NCBI RefSeq assembly: GCF_014201875.1
Contig: NZ_JACHFL010000002.1
Span: 587,347 to 651,346 of the forward strand
Source: Deinococcus humi
GTDB lineage: Bacteria; Deinococcota; Deinococci; Deinococcales; Deinococcaceae
Length of the DNA stretch: 64,000 nt
Direction: 5' to 3'
The notes under the pieces are model-generated. The model worked only from the letters and a program-made list of their open reading frames with translations, ran no database searches and was not told the DNA's origin. Each line of letters starts with the position of its first letter. The first letter of the stretch is position 1. Shown here piece after piece: positions 36,647-49,208 of this stretch. The position numbers were made by a program, and so were the translations under genes.

Positions 36647-38119
36647 TTATCTCGCTGGCAACGGTGGCAACTCCGGTGAATCCACCCACAGCCGCAAGGC
36701 GGCCTCTGCCCCGGCCCCCAGCGTGCTTCGGGTGTAGATCAGCAGGTCGGCGGTGGTGACGGGCCGCGCAGAGAATCCGGAGACCCAGCCGCGCAGATAC
36801 GCCTTGAAGGCCGTGTCGTCCACGGTCAGACGGACGGCGTGCAGGGCCAGCGCGCCCCGGATGTACGCGGTGGTGTCGAAGAGCTGCCTTTCGGTGGTGG
36901 CAATCAGGGGGCGGGTCCCACTGCGGCCTGCGCGGGTGTACCAGCCGCGCACCATGTCCTCGCCGTCCTCACCCTGGGCCTGTGCCCAGAGCAGTTCGGC
37001 GTAGGTGGCGAAGCCCTCGTTGAGCCAGACCCCGGACCAGTCGGCCAGGGTCACGCGGTCCCCGAACCACTGGTGGGCCGTCTCGTGCACCAGCACGCGC
37101 ACGTTGCTGGAGGTGACCGGCATGGTAGATAGCGTAGCCGTTTCCAGCGCTGGCACGCGCGGCGTGACGATGGCCGAGCCGTAGGCACTGAAGGGGAACG
37201 GGCCGAACCACTCGGCCAGCACCTTCAGAATCTCGCCGGTGGAGGTGTAGGCGTCGCGCGTGCCAGCTGGAATGCCGGATGGAAAGTAGTCGCGCCTCAA
37301 CACCTCTGATCCACCCTTACCCACGGGGACGGCGGGCGAGTCCACCCGCTCGAAGCGGCCCACGTGAATCGCCAGTGCATACGTCGGAATCGGCTGCGCC
37401 TGCTCGAAGGTCAATGTGTGGCCCCCGTTCGGCGCGTCCTCCTCGGAGCGCTGCACGCCGCTGGCCGCCGCCGTGTAGCCGGCGGGCACCGTGATCCGGG
37501 TGGTGAACGTCGCCGGGTCCGAGGGGTGATCGTTGACGGGCAGGAACGTCCGGGTGCCGTCCGGCTCGCTGAGCGTGAAATTTGCGCCCGCACGCTGCCC
37601 CTCTGCTGGAACGGCCTGCCAGCCGACGTTCAGTGGTAGATCGGGATCGGGCCTCCTGCCCACCTGCCCGGCAAACCGCACCATGACCGTGGCCCGCGTG
37701 CCGGGCAGCAGAGGACGGGGCGGCTGAACCGTCAGCTTTCCCGCCGCCTCATCCTGTCGGAATGGAGCAGCGAGGCCGTCCCAGTTCACCTCCAGTACCG
37801 CTGGCCCAGAGAAGTCCAGACTGAGGACGGGCAGGGCCCGGGTGGCATCGATGGTCAGCACGGCCGTGCCGCGCAGTTCAGATGTGCCGGGGCGGTCCAC
37901 GGTCAGGTCCAGATCGTAATTCAGCACGTCCAGCCCGGCCTGTCCCAGCGCCGGAAAGATCGAGTCCCCTATCGGCTGCGTGGTGATCTGGGCGGACAGC
38001 GGCGGCAAGGTGGGCACGGCCGGGGACGGAAGGGCCGGCTGGGCCCGCACGCCCGTCAGCAGGGCCAGAGCCAGCAGGCTCAAAGGCACGAAAGTCACTC
38101 GGCTCGCGGTGTGGGCCAT
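36647..38119 (-). CDS. Exported M1-family zinc aminopeptidase
   Basis: Secreted metallopeptidase, 490 residues. Signal peptide MAHTASRVTFVPLSLLALAL up to VRA. Zinc site VHETAHQWFGD (HExxH, around residues 345-349) with the third ligand Glu 18 residues on in WLNEGFATYAELLW. The N-terminal beta-domain (YDLDLTVDRPGTSELRG) matches the aminopeptidase N fold. The GAMEN exopeptidase motif is not obvious, so endo- or tripeptidyl activity cannot be excluded. The C-terminal helical domain is short relative to E. coli PepN (870 residues). The start at 38119 is supported by the signal peptide. Confidence 0.88.
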   Translation of the reverse strand: MAHTASRVTFVPLSLLALALLTGVRAQPALPSPAVPTLPPLSAQITTQPIGDSIFPALGQAGLDVLNYDLDLTVDRPGTSELRGTAVLTIDATRALPVLSLDFSGPAVLEVNWDGLAAPFRQDEAAGKLTVQPPRPLLPGTRATVMVRFAGQVGRRPDPDLPLNVGWQAVPAEGQRAGANFTLSEPDGTRTFLPVNDHPSDPATFTTRITVPAGYTAAASGVQRSEEDAPNGGHTLTFEQAQPIPTYALAIHVGRFERVDSPAVPVGKGGSEVLRRDYFPSGIPAGTRDAYTSTGEILKVLAEWFGPFPFSAYGSAIVTPRVPALETATLSTMPVTSSNVRVLVHETAHQWFGDRVTLADWSGVWLNEGFATYAELLWAQAQGEDGEDMVRGWYTRAGRSGTRPLIATTERQLFDTTAYIRGALALHAVRLTVDDTAFKAYLRGWVSGFSARPVTTADLLIYTRSTLGAGAEAALRLWVDSPELPPLPAR

Positions 38120-38133
38120 GCTTTCCGGCCTCC

Positions 38134-38610
<477 letters not shown>

Positions 38611-38830
38611 GGGCGCGCCGGGGCGGGGGAGAGGGACTTGGGCTGCAAGCGGTTCATGTGGCGCGCAGTCTAGCCGACGGGGAAGGTCCACACAGGTCCG
38701 AACCGGAAAACCCCACTCCTGGCCGCTGCGCCTTGCGGTTTACGCGGGCCGCCTTGTGGTTTTCTTGTCGGACCCCATGCAGACGCTTGGGCTAGGCAGG
38801 AAGTCGTACGGTCCTGTGGCCCTTTTCGGT

Positions 38831-38836
38831 CACAAT
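38831..38836 (+). promoter_or_regulatory. Candidate -10 element of the CarH-like gene
   Basis: CACAAT with 7 bases to the ATG at 38844. Supports that start over the ATG at 38835, which overlaps the hexamer. Confidence 0.35.
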
Positions 38837-38843
38837 GTGCGGG

Positions 38844-39992
38844 ATGAATGCGGACGGCGGAACTCAGGAACAGTGGGCCAGGACGGCCATGTTCACCGCC
38901 TCGGAAGTCGAGGCGCAGACCGGAGTGGCCGCCGCAACGTTGCGGCAGTGGGAGCGGCGCTACGGTTTTCCACGGCCCATTCGCAACACCAGTGGCTACC
39001 GCCTGTATTCGCCCCAGGACATCCGTGACATCGGCATCATGCAGGGACACCAGCGCCTGGGCGTCAGTGCCCGCCTCGCCGCCGAACTGACGCTGCGTGG
39101 GGTCTCGGCCGATAGCAGCGGACCGCCGCCCGCGCGACAACAGCTCCCGCCGCCCGCGCAGCCCCCGTCCCCGATTCGCTCCGGGGTCCAGTCGGCGGAG
39201 CTGGCACACGCGCTGGCCCGCGCCCTGATCGCGGCCGATTACGCGCAGGCCGGTGACGTGCTGGCTGAAGCCCACGCCCGGTTGCCCGTCGAGGACGTGA
39301 TGACGCACGTCATGTCCCCGTCCCTGGTGGAGATAGGCGCGCTGTGGGCGCGTGGTGAGATCACCATCGCCCATGAGCGCGGGGCCAGCCACTACCTGCG
39401 CTCACGTCTCTCGGCCCTGATGGAGGTTGCGGGCGTCGAGGAGAACCGGGAAGGGGGGTGGGGCCCGCTGGTGGTGGCGGCCTGCGCGCCCGGCGAGCAG
39501 CACGAGCTGGGCCTGATGATGCTGACCCTGGCGCTGCGCCGCCGGGGCGTGCGCGTGGCGTACCTGGGCGCGAACGTGCCGCTGGGCGATCTGACCACCT
39601 TCGCCCACGAGCGGGAGGCGCAGGCGCTGCTGCTGGCCGTGAACGGTGACTGGGCGCTTCAGGACTGGGCGACGGGGGAATGGATAGATGGGCGCTGGGT
39701 GCCCGACAAGAGCGCCACAGCCACTGACGCCACAGCTGGTGGTTTGGCGGCCATCTCAAGGCAACCCATCCTGCAGCGGCTGGGCCTGCCGGTCTTCCTG
39801 GGTGGGGCCCTGATGAACGTCCGTCCCGAACTGGCAGCCGAGTTGGGTGGCCTTTACGCTGGCCCAGACGCTCCAACTGCTGCCACGATGATTTCCAGTG
39901 CGCTGGGCCACCGTTCAGGTATCGCGCGGCTGGAGGTATCTCCGTCCCAGTCAGAACCACACGATTCAGAACCGCAGGGGGAAGACCTATGA
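38844..39992 (+). CDS. MerR-family regulator with B12-binding domain, CarH/LitR-like
   Basis: Predicted B12-dependent, possibly light-responsive repressor, 382 residues. MerR winged helix (residues ~15-85; [16 protein letters not shown]), Pro-rich linker (~93-111), four-helix bundle (~117-195) and Rossmann B12 domain. The B12 motif E-x-H-x2-G is intact (Glu218, His220, Gly223), as is the later LGGALM. Of the CarH motif W-x9-E-H, Trp168 and Glu178 are kept, but the His after Glu is Arg179, and the position equal to Thermus CarH His132 (the light-state cobalt ligand) is Ala169. An insert of ~45 residues lies before [10 protein letters not shown]12 binding is likely; CarH-type photochemistry is doubtful. 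The stop overlaps the next gene in ATGA. Confidence 0.83.
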   Translation: MNADGGTQEQWARTAMFTASEVEAQTGVAAATLRQWERRYGFPRPIRNTSGYRLYSPQDIRDIGIMQGHQRLGVSARLAAELTLRGVSADSSGPPPARQQLPPPAQPPSPIRSGVQSAELAHALARALIAADYAQAGDVLAEAHARLPVEDVMTHVMSPSLVEIGALWARGEITIAHERGASHYLRSRLSALMEVAGVEENREGGWGPLVVAACAPGEQHELGLMMLTLALRRRGVRVAYLGANVPLGDLTTFAHEREAQALLLAVNGDWALQDWATGEWIDGRWVPDKSATATDATAGGLAAISRQPILQRLGLPVFLGGALMNVRPELAAELGGLYAGPDAPTAATMISSALGHRSGIARLEVSPSQSEPHDSEPQGEDL

Positions 39993-40873
39993 AGATACTC
40001 GTGACCGGGGGAACTGGATTTGTCGGACAGGCCGTTGTCGGGGAACTCGTCGCGCGCGGGCATCAGGTCTGGGCGGGCAGCCGTGAGGGCCGGGAAGGCG
40101 GCGCGGGACAGGCCATCAGACTGGACGTCACCGATCCTGCCAGTGTCTTGGACGCTGTAGCGAAGGTGGACCCCGACGCCGTGGTGCACCTGGTGGGCAT
40201 CATTGCCGAGAAGGGCAAGCAGACGTTTCAGGCGGTGCATGTGGACGGCACCCGGCATGTGCTTGCTGCTATGCCACGTGGGGCACGCTACGTGCACATG
40301 AGCGCGCTGGGGGCGGACGTGAACAGCGCCAGCGGCTACAGCGCGAGCAAGGGCCGCGCCGAGGCCCTGGTGCGGGAGAGCGGCCTGCGCTTCACCATCT
40401 TCGAGCCGAGCCTGATCTTCGGTGTGGGCGACGACTTTTTCGGGCGGGTGCTGCGCGAACTGGTCAGCACCGCTCCCATCGTGCCGCAGATTGGCGACGG
40501 CTCTTTCCCCTTCCGGCCCGTCAGCGTGCAGGATGTGGCGCAGGCTTTCGCCCAGGCTGCCGAGTCCGAGACCGGCTTGGGCGAAACCTACGCGTTGACC
40601 GGTCCGGAGGAGTACACCTTCCGGCAGTTGCTGGAGCTGGAGCTGGACACGCTGGGCAAGAAGAAACCCATCGTTCCGGTGCCGCTGCCGCTGATGAATG
40701 TGGCGGTGCCCCTGATGAACCTGCTGCCCAACCCGCCGATCACTAGAGACCAGTACGCCATGCTCAAGGAGGGCAACACTGCCCCCAATGAACCGGCGCG
40801 CACGGTGTTCGATCTGCCGATGTTGAAACTGCCGAATCACCTGCCGCAGATCGTTGCGGGGGCGAAGCGATAG
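39989..40873 (+). CDS. NAD(P)-binding epimerase-like protein (atypical SDR, NDUFA9-like)
   Basis: 294 residues. N-terminal Rossmann motif TGGTGFVG (residues 6-13) and an [20 protein letters not shown] block that gives the Ser and Y-x-x-x-K of extended SDRs, here Y-S-A-S-K. The C-terminal region ([14 protein letters not shown]) resembles complex-I NDUFA9-like and sugar-epimerase-like proteins. Role unknown. It overlaps the CarH-like regulator (ATGA), so the two are co-expressed; the regulator may control it directly. Confidence 0.85.
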   Translation: MKILVTGGTGFVGQAVVGELVARGHQVWAGSREGREGGAGQAIRLDVTDPASVLDAVAKVDPDAVVHLVGIIAEKGKQTFQAVHVDGTRHVLAAMPRGARYVHMSALGADVNSASGYSASKGRAEALVRESGLRFTIFEPSLIFGVGDDFFGRVLRELVSTAPIVPQIGDGSFPFRPVSVQDVAQAFAQAAESETGLGETYALTGPEEYTFRQLLELELDTLGKKKPIVPVPLPLMNVAVPLMNLLPNPPITRDQYAMLKEGNTAPNEPARTVFDLPMLKLPNHLPQIVAGAKR

Positions 40874-40952
40874 GGAAGGGCAGGGTGTACCGCGGTCAGC
40901 TGATGGAGCAAGTTCCTAAATAAGCTCCCTCTTTGCCCTGTTGAAAGTCGCC

Positions 40953-41777
40953 TTACTTCTTCTTGCCCGCTTTGCTGGCCGGCTTTGGCGCAGGAGACTG
41001 AGAGGTCGGACTGATCTCCTGCTGCTGAGCTTCTGGGCCTCCCTCCTGCGCCATCATGGCGGCGCCGACGATGCCGGCCTCGTTGAGCAGTTTGGCCGGT
41101 ACGAATCTGCTGCGCTCCAGCTTGATGTGCTCCTGCCACTTGTCGGCCTTCTTGCTGACGCCGCCGCCGATGATGAACAGATCCGGGCTGAACAGCAGTT
41201 CCAGATGTTGCAGGTAAGTGCTGACGCGTTTGCTCCACTGTTTCCAGTTGAGGTCGTCGCGTTCGCGGGCGCGGTCCGAGGCCCAGTCCTCGGCCTCCCT
41301 GTCGCGCAGCCACAGGTGGCCCAGTTCGGTGTTTGGCACGAGAACCCCGTTGTGGATCAACGCGCTGCCGATGCCCGTACCGAAGGTCAGCACGAGGACG
41401 GTGCCGTTCACGCCTGCGCCTGCCCCGAAGCGGGCCTCGGCCAGTCCGGCAGCGTCGGCGTCGTTGATCAGATGCACCGCCTGCCCGGTGGCCTCGGTGA
41501 ACAGTGCGTCGGCGTCCAGGCCAATCCAGGCCTTGTCCACATTGGCCGCGCTCAGGGTCCGCCCATGCTGCACGATGCCCGGAAAGGTCACGCCGATGGG
41601 GCCGTCCACCCCAAAGTGTTTTGCCAGTTCGGCCACCACACCCTTGACCGCGTCGGGGTGTGCGCCCTCGGGGGTGGGGATGCGGTGCCGCTCCTTGAGC
41701 AGCTTGCCGCTGGCGGTGTCCACAGGTGCGCCCTTGATGCCGCTGCCGCCAATATCGATGCCCAGGATCACGCTCAT
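40953..41777 (-). CDS. ppgK: Polyphosphate glucokinase (ROK family)
   Basis: Phosphorylates glucose using polyphosphate and/or ATP; cytoplasmic, 274 residues. Phosphate-1 motif [11 protein letters not shown], adenosine/polyphosphate region [12 protein letters not shown] and the glucose-site [17 protein letters not shown] match the PPGK subgroup of ROK proteins. The start at 41777 sits directly before GIDIGG, as in relatives. A C-terminal tail of ~30 residues rich in Gln, Pro, Ala and Lys (ending KAGKKK) is an addition, likely disordered and perhaps polyphosphate-binding (inference). Single gene. Confidence 0.9.
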   Translation of the reverse strand: MSVILGIDIGGSGIKGAPVDTASGKLLKERHRIPTPEGAHPDAVKGVVAELAKHFGVDGPIGVTFPGIVQHGRTLSAANVDKAWIGLDADALFTEATGQAVHLINDADAAGLAEARFGAGAGVNGTVLVLTFGTGIGSALIHNGVLVPNTELGHLWLRDREAEDWASDRARERDDLNWKQWSKRVSTYLQHLELLFSPDLFIIGGGVSKKADKWQEHIKLERSRFVPAKLLNEAGIVGAAMMAQEGGPEAQQQEISPTSQSPAPKPASKAGKKK

Positions 41778-42069
41778 GCGGTACAGCCTAAGCGAATTTG
41801 GAACAGGGGGTGGCTTAGGCGTTGCCCGGAGCAGCAAGTCCTCCGGTTACTGCTCCGGGCAACTGTCGAGGTTGCCGCGCACTACATGGAGCCCTGCGCC
41901 ATTCTCACTACGTGCACCGGAATCCGCCAGGAACCCTGAGGTGCTGCCGAATCGACCTCTGGCAGTGTGGTGGCCGCCACTTCGCTGCCTGTCCTCCCTC
42001 CTCTTGGGGGTTTCTTGAATTAGACGGGGTGCAATTTTAGACCAGAAGCTGTATACCTACGGTACCTTT

Positions 42070-42687
<618 letters not shown>

Positions 42688-42790
42688 CCTGAGCCTGATG
42701 CCAACCTGAATTGCCTTTTCCTGATGTTCCCTGGTTAGACTGTCAGGAACGCTCTTCTTCCTGCCCCCGCCCTCATAAGGAGCTTTCCCT

Positions 42791-44296
<1,506 letters not shown>

Positions 44297-44326
44297 AAGC
44301 AGGGGAGAGACAACAGGAATGAGCGA

Positions 44327-44357
44327 CGAAAAAGTCCTCCCCAATGGTGGAGAGGAC
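44327..44357 (-). terminator. Terminator of the DUF937 gene
   Basis: Minus strand: GTCCTCTCC, short loop, GGGGAGGAC, then TTTTTCG. Clear stem and T-run. Confidence 0.75.
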
Positions 44358-44394
44358 CCGACGCTTCAGGCCCTATGGCACTGCAATGCGCCTT

Positions 44395-45117
<723 letters not shown>

Positions 45118-45273
45118 GTGTGACCTCCTGAGGTGAGAGTGAGGTCAGCCTACCCCCTGTCCCTGAGTGACGGCTTCAGCAATCCCTGAGGTCAGGCGGG
45201 CTGGGGCCGCCGTCCGCTGGGCCATCTGGCCTATGCATCGCGGCCACGGGAGCCGCTAAGCTCTTGGCCCTGT

Positions 45274-46101
45274 ATGCAAGCCAGTCTGTCCTCCACCATC
45301 CGTCCCAACGTGGCCCTGTACGTCTCGGTGGCGCGCCTGGGGTTCCGGCGGCAGTTCGCGTACCCGCAGGCGGCGCTATGGGGTCTGATCACCAACCTGT
45401 TCTTCGGGGTCCTGCGCATTTCGGTGCTGGTGGCGCTGTTCGGCAGCAGGCCACAGGTGGCCGGGTACACCGTGCAGGACGCCATCACCTACACCGGGCT
45501 CACGCAGGCGCTGATCATGGCGCTGTCGTTGTTCGGCTGGACCGATTTCATGCGGACGGTTCACCGCGGCGAGGTGGCCTCTGACCTGCTGCGCCCACAC
45601 GATCTGCTCGCCTTCTGGGCCGCGCAGGATGCGGGTCGGGCGGTGGGCCAGTTCGTGCTGCGCGGACTGCCCATGCTGGCGCTGTTCGCGCTGCTGTGGG
45701 GCGCGACATTTCCCGCTGGTGTCGAGGGCTGGCTGCTCACCACCCTGAGCCTGCTGCTGGCCTGGGGCTGCGGCTTTGCCTTTCGTTTTGTGGTCAACTG
45801 CGCGGCCTTCTGGTCCCCGGACGCCGTGGGCTTTGGCCGTTTCGCGTGGGCGGTGTTGGCTCTGGGCAGCGGCTTCCTAATGCCACTGGCCTTCTTTCCG
45901 CCGTGGTTTCAGACCGTGCTGGCGTTCACGCCGTTTCCCAGCATGATGAACACCACCGTGGAGATCTGGCTGGGCATCCGAACGGGACCAGAGGCGTGGG
46001 CGGGGGCGGCCGCGCAGTTTGGCTGGGCACTGCTGCTGCTGGGTCTGGCGGCCCTGGTGCTGTCACGTGGTCTGAAGCGGCTGGAGGTGGCGGGTGGATA
46101 G
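45274..46101 (+). CDS. ABC-2 exporter permease, system 2, subunit A
   Basis: 275 residues, about six membrane segments, same family as the permeases at 23260-24952 (RRQFAYPQAALWGLITNLFFG; HRGEVASDLLRPHDLLAFW). First gene of a second exporter operon: permease, permease, ATPase. Its stop overlaps the GTG start of the next permease. Substrate unknown. Confidence 0.86.
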   Translation: MQASLSSTIRPNVALYVSVARLGFRRQFAYPQAALWGLITNLFFGVLRISVLVALFGSRPQVAGYTVQDAITYTGLTQALIMALSLFGWTDFMRTVHRGEVASDLLRPHDLLAFWAAQDAGRAVGQFVLRGLPMLALFALLWGATFPAGVEGWLLTTLSLLLAWGCGFAFRFVVNCAAFWSPDAVGFGRFAWAVLALGSGFLMPLAFFPPWFQTVLAFTPFPSMMNTTVEIWLGIRTGPEAWAGAAAQFGWALLLLGLAALVLSRGLKRLEVAGG

Positions 46102-46963
46102 ATCGTTACGTGTCCCCCCGCGCCATGGGTCTGAAGAGGGGGTTCTGTCTTCGGCGGCCCACCACCTGCGCCTCTACTTTCTCCTGCTGCGCGCCCAGGC
46201 CCGTTCGCAGGCCGTCTACCGCCTGTCCTTCGCGCTGGACGCGGTGGGCTCGGCCTTTATTACCCTGTCGGAGTTCGCGGCTTTCGTGCTGGTGCTGCCG
46301 CGCTTCGGCACCCTGAGTGGCTGGACCCTGGGCGACGTGGCTCTGCTGTACGGCCTGGCCGAACTGGCCTTTGTGCTGATGGACCTGTTGTTCGGCGGCT
46401 TCGACGCCCCCAACCTGAGCCAGCATGTCCGCAGCGGCAGTTTCAACACCTTTCTGCTGCGGCCCGCACCGCTGCGCCTGCAGGTCTTCGGCTCGGATTT
46501 CGCGTTGCGGCGGGTGATGCGCGTGTTTCTGGCCGCGGGAATTCTCGCCTACGGTGTGGCCGCCTCGGGGGCCGTGTGGACCCCTGAAGCCGCGCTGCTG
46601 CTGACCGGAAGTGTGCTGGGCATGGTGGCTTTTTTCGGTGGCCTGTTCGTGATCGGCGGCACGCTGACCTTCTGGACGGTAGAGAGCGTGGAGGCCATGA
46701 ACGTCCTGACCTACGGCGGACGCACGCTGATCTCGTATCCGATGGACATTTACGGCCAATTCCTCCGCAAGACCTTCACGTACCTGATTCCCGCTGCCTT
46801 CCTGTCGTATTTCCCTGTGCTGCACGTTCTGGGTCGCCCGCTGCCCGACGGCCTTCCGCTGCTGGCGGCCTATCTGTCACCGCTCGTTGGCCCGCTGATG
46901 CTGGCGGCGGCCTTCGCATTCTGGCGGCTGGGCGTGCGCCATTACGGGGGAACAGGAACGTGA
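46094..46963 (+). CDS. ABC-2 exporter permease, system 2, subunit B
   Basis: 289 residues, about six membrane segments with LSQHVRSGSFNTFLLRPAP matching the COG3694-type partner. The GTG at 46094 overlaps the stop of the upstream permease by 8 bases; a start a little further in is possible because the first ~20 residues are polar and unconserved. Ends 20 bases before the ATPase start. Confidence 0.85.
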   Translation: MDRSLRVPPRHGSEEGVLSSAAHHLRLYFLLLRAQARSQAVYRLSFALDAVGSAFITLSEFAAFVLVLPRFGTLSGWTLGDVALLYGLAELAFVLMDLLFGGFDAPNLSQHVRSGSFNTFLLRPAPLRLQVFGSDFALRRVMRVFLAAGILAYGVAASGAVWTPEAALLLTGSVLGMVAFFGGLFVIGGTLTFWTVESVEAMNVLTYGGRTLISYPMDIYGQFLRKTFTYLIPAAFLSYFPVLHVLGRPLPDGLPLLAAYLSPLVGPLMLAAAFAFWRLGVRHYGGTGT

Positions 46964-46983
46964 AGGTTGCACAAGGAGCATCC

Positions 46984-47940
46984 ATGATCACCGTCGAACA
47001 TCTCAGAAAGACCTTTCGCGTGCGCCAGGGGGGGCTGTGGCGTGGTTCAGGCGCCGTCAAGGAGGCGGTGCGGGACGTGAGTTTCGCCGTGGCGCGCGGC
47101 GAGATCGTGGGCTACCTGGGACCGAACGGGGCGGGCAAGAGCACGACCATCAAGGTGTTGACCGGGCTGCTGGTTCCCGACAGCGGGCAGGTGATGGTGG
47201 GCGGGCTGGTGCCGTGGAAGGAGCGCCGGGCGCACGTGGCGCGGCTGGGCGCGGTGTTCGGCCAGCGCACGACGCTGTGGTGGGACCTGCCCGTCCACGA
47301 GTCGCTTCAGTTGCTGCGCCATATCTATCGCGTCCCCGAAGCTCGCTTTCGTCAGAACCTGCGCGACTTCACCGAACTGCTGGACCTGGGGCCGTTCCTG
47401 AACACCCCGGCGCGTGCCCTGAGCCTGGGCCAGCGCATGCGGGCTGACCTCGCCGCCGCGCTGTTGCACGATCCCGAACTGCTGTTTCTTGACGAACCGA
47501 CGGTGGGCCTGGACGTGGTGGCCAAGGAGCGCATCCGCGAATTCATCCAGCACGTCAACGCCACGCGTGATGTGACGGTGCTGCTGACCACCCACGATCT
47601 GACCGACGTGGAGCGGCTGGCACGCCGCGTGATGATCATCGATCACGGTGCGCTGCTGTACGACGGCAAACTGGCGCAGTTGCAGGCCCGTTACGGCAGC
47701 GCCCGTGAACTGGTGGTGGACTTCGAGGCTGTGCCTGTTGACCCGCAGGTCCCAGGGCTGGAACTGCTGAGCATGGACGGCCCACGGGTACGCTACGGGT
47801 TCACCGGGGCCGCCTCTGCCCCGATTGCGCGGGTCACCGCCCACGCACCGGTGCGCGACATCACGGTGAAGGAGCCGGAGATCGAGGCCACGATTCGCCG
47901 CATCTACGAGGGTGGCTTACTGCGGGAGGGGGTAGCGTAG
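46984..47940 (+). CDS. ABC-2 exporter ATP-binding protein (COG4586 type), system 2
   Basis: 318 residues. Walker A GPNGAGKST, signature LSLGQRMRADLAAALL, Walker B LLFLDEPTVGLD, switch His in LLTTHDLTD. The N-terminal pre-core segment VRQGGLWRGSGAVKEAVRD is the subgroup mark also seen in the ATPase at 22128. ATG 46984 has AAGGAG 6 bases upstream and is preferred over the GTG at 46960. Related to, but clearly diverged from, the system 1 ATPase. Confidence 0.9.
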   Translation: MITVEHLRKTFRVRQGGLWRGSGAVKEAVRDVSFAVARGEIVGYLGPNGAGKSTTIKVLTGLLVPDSGQVMVGGLVPWKERRAHVARLGAVFGQRTTLWWDLPVHESLQLLRHIYRVPEARFRQNLRDFTELLDLGPFLNTPARALSLGQRMRADLAAALLHDPELLFLDEPTVGLDVVAKERIREFIQHVNATRDVTVLLTTHDLTDVERLARRVMIIDHGALLYDGKLAQLQARYGSARELVVDFEAVPVDPQVPGLELLSMDGPRVRYGFTGAASAPIARVTAHAPVRDITVKEPEIEATIRRIYEGGLLREGVA

Positions 47941-47943
47941 GGC

Positions 47944-48369
47944 ATGCAGCAGCAGGAAGGGACACCGGAAGTTAAACAGCGTGGGCCAGCACCCAGCGTC
48001 AGCAGGCCCCTGCTGTTTCTGGTGCTGCTCAGTGTGGTGGCGGTGCTTGCTGGCCTTACTGCCTCCGTTGATCCGGACGATCACGCGCTCAAGCCTGTGC
48101 TGATCATCTCGATTGTCATGCCTTCGCTGTTTGCGTGGTGGTTCTGGGGGCGTTACCGCCAGCACCCGCACCTCGGTTTCGTCCTCGGGCTCGCCTTCCT
48201 CGCCGTGCAGTGTCTCTTCGGGCTTTCCCAACTGGTCCTGGTCGGTGACGCTCCGGGCCACAGCCAGGCACCGATCTCTGCCCAACTCGGTACGCTGACG
48301 GCGGGCCTAGGGTTTGTTGGCGGCTCGATCTATCTGTGGGCTCGCTCCCGCCAGGACCGGCAGATCTGA
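47944..48369 (+). CDS. Hypothetical small membrane protein
   Basis: 141 residues with four predicted membrane segments (about 22-43, 50-66, 78-98, 112-130) between a polar N-terminus and a short basic C-terminus. No family recognised. It starts 3 bases after the stop of the system 2 ATPase, so it is probably part of that operon and may be an accessory subunit. Confidence 0.68.
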   Translation: MQQQEGTPEVKQRGPAPSVSRPLLFLVLLSVVAVLAGLTASVDPDDHALKPVLIISIVMPSLFAWWFWGRYRQHPHLGFVLGLAFLAVQCLFGLSQLVLVGDAPGHSQAPISAQLGTLTAGLGFVGGSIYLWARSRQDRQI

Positions 48370-48510
48370 GCCTGGCTTTCAGCCGTTCCCTGGCCGGAGC
48401 CCTGACCCGGAGTTCCAACGTGCAGAATTGGTGATGGGGTCAACCGGAACGTTGGACCGCTCTCTCAGGCCTAGTTGCTGACCATTCTCATTTCACGTCC
48501 CCCTAAGTTC

Positions 48511-49089
48511 GTGGGTGTGTTTGAAGCTGTAACGGTCGATGCCCTGCTGGGGGCGCTCCTCATTTTCTCGCTGCGGATTGTGGATGTGTCGCTGGGCACG
48601 CTGCGAATCGGGATGCTGGTGCGCGGCAAACGCACGGCGGCGGGGGCGCTGAGTTTCTTCGAGTCGCTGATCTGGCTGATGGCCGCCGCCAAGGTACTGA
48701 GCACGCTGGACAGCCCGCTACAGTTCATCGCCTACGCGGGTGGCTACGCCTCGGGCACCATGCTGGGGGCCAATATCGAGCGCTGGCTGGCGGTGGGCAA
48801 GGTGGTGCTGCGGGTCATCGTGCCCGTCAGTGCGCCAGACGTGCAGGCGGCTCTGCGCGACGCGGGCTACTACGTCACCACCGTCAACGCTTCGGGCCGT
48901 GACGGTGAGGTGCGCGTCATGTTCAGCGTGATCGCCCGCAAGCGCATGAAGCAGGCCTTCCGGGTGATCGAGACCACCTATCCTAAGGCCTTTATCACCG
49001 TGGAAGAGGTCACCACTGCTCAGCTTCAGGACACCGTGACGCGTCAGGAAGGTCAGGTCTTCCGGCGGCTGCGGATGATGCGAAAGTAG
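48511..49089 (+). CDS. UPF0316/DUF2179-type membrane protein
   Basis: About 192 residues. Three N-terminal membrane segments with the family signature LRIVDVSLGTLRIGMLVRG, then a soluble domain ending in the DUF2179-like FRVIETTYPKAFITVEEV. Function unknown; relatives may bind nucleotides. The start is uncertain: the frame opens at TTG 48475, and GTG at 48511 or 48517 sits closer to the conserved region. Not obviously in an operon with the upstream membrane gene. Confidence 0.78.
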   Translation: MGVFEAVTVDALLGALLIFSLRIVDVSLGTLRIGMLVRGKRTAAGALSFFESLIWLMAAAKVLSTLDSPLQFIAYAGGYASGTMLGANIERWLAVGKVVLRVIVPVSAPDVQAALRDAGYYVTTVNASGRDGEVRVMFSVIARKRMKQAFRVIETTYPKAFITVEEVTTAQLQDTVTRQEGQVFRRLRMMRK

Positions 49090-49136
49090 AGACCGCAGCC
49101 ATACGGCTGGCACAGAACATTGATCAGCGCAGCAAA

Positions 49137-49173
49137 AGCGTGCCGCTCCGGATTGAACTGGAAGCGGCACGCT
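49137..49173. terminator. Bidirectional terminator between the UPF0316 and BCCT genes
   Basis: Stem AGCGTGCCGCT / AGCGGCACGCT (11 bp) with a 15-base loop, between convergent gene ends. Confidence 0.72.
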
Positions 49174-49208
49174 CGTAGAGGACTGGGCTGTTGTGTCGGT
49201 CGGCGGCG

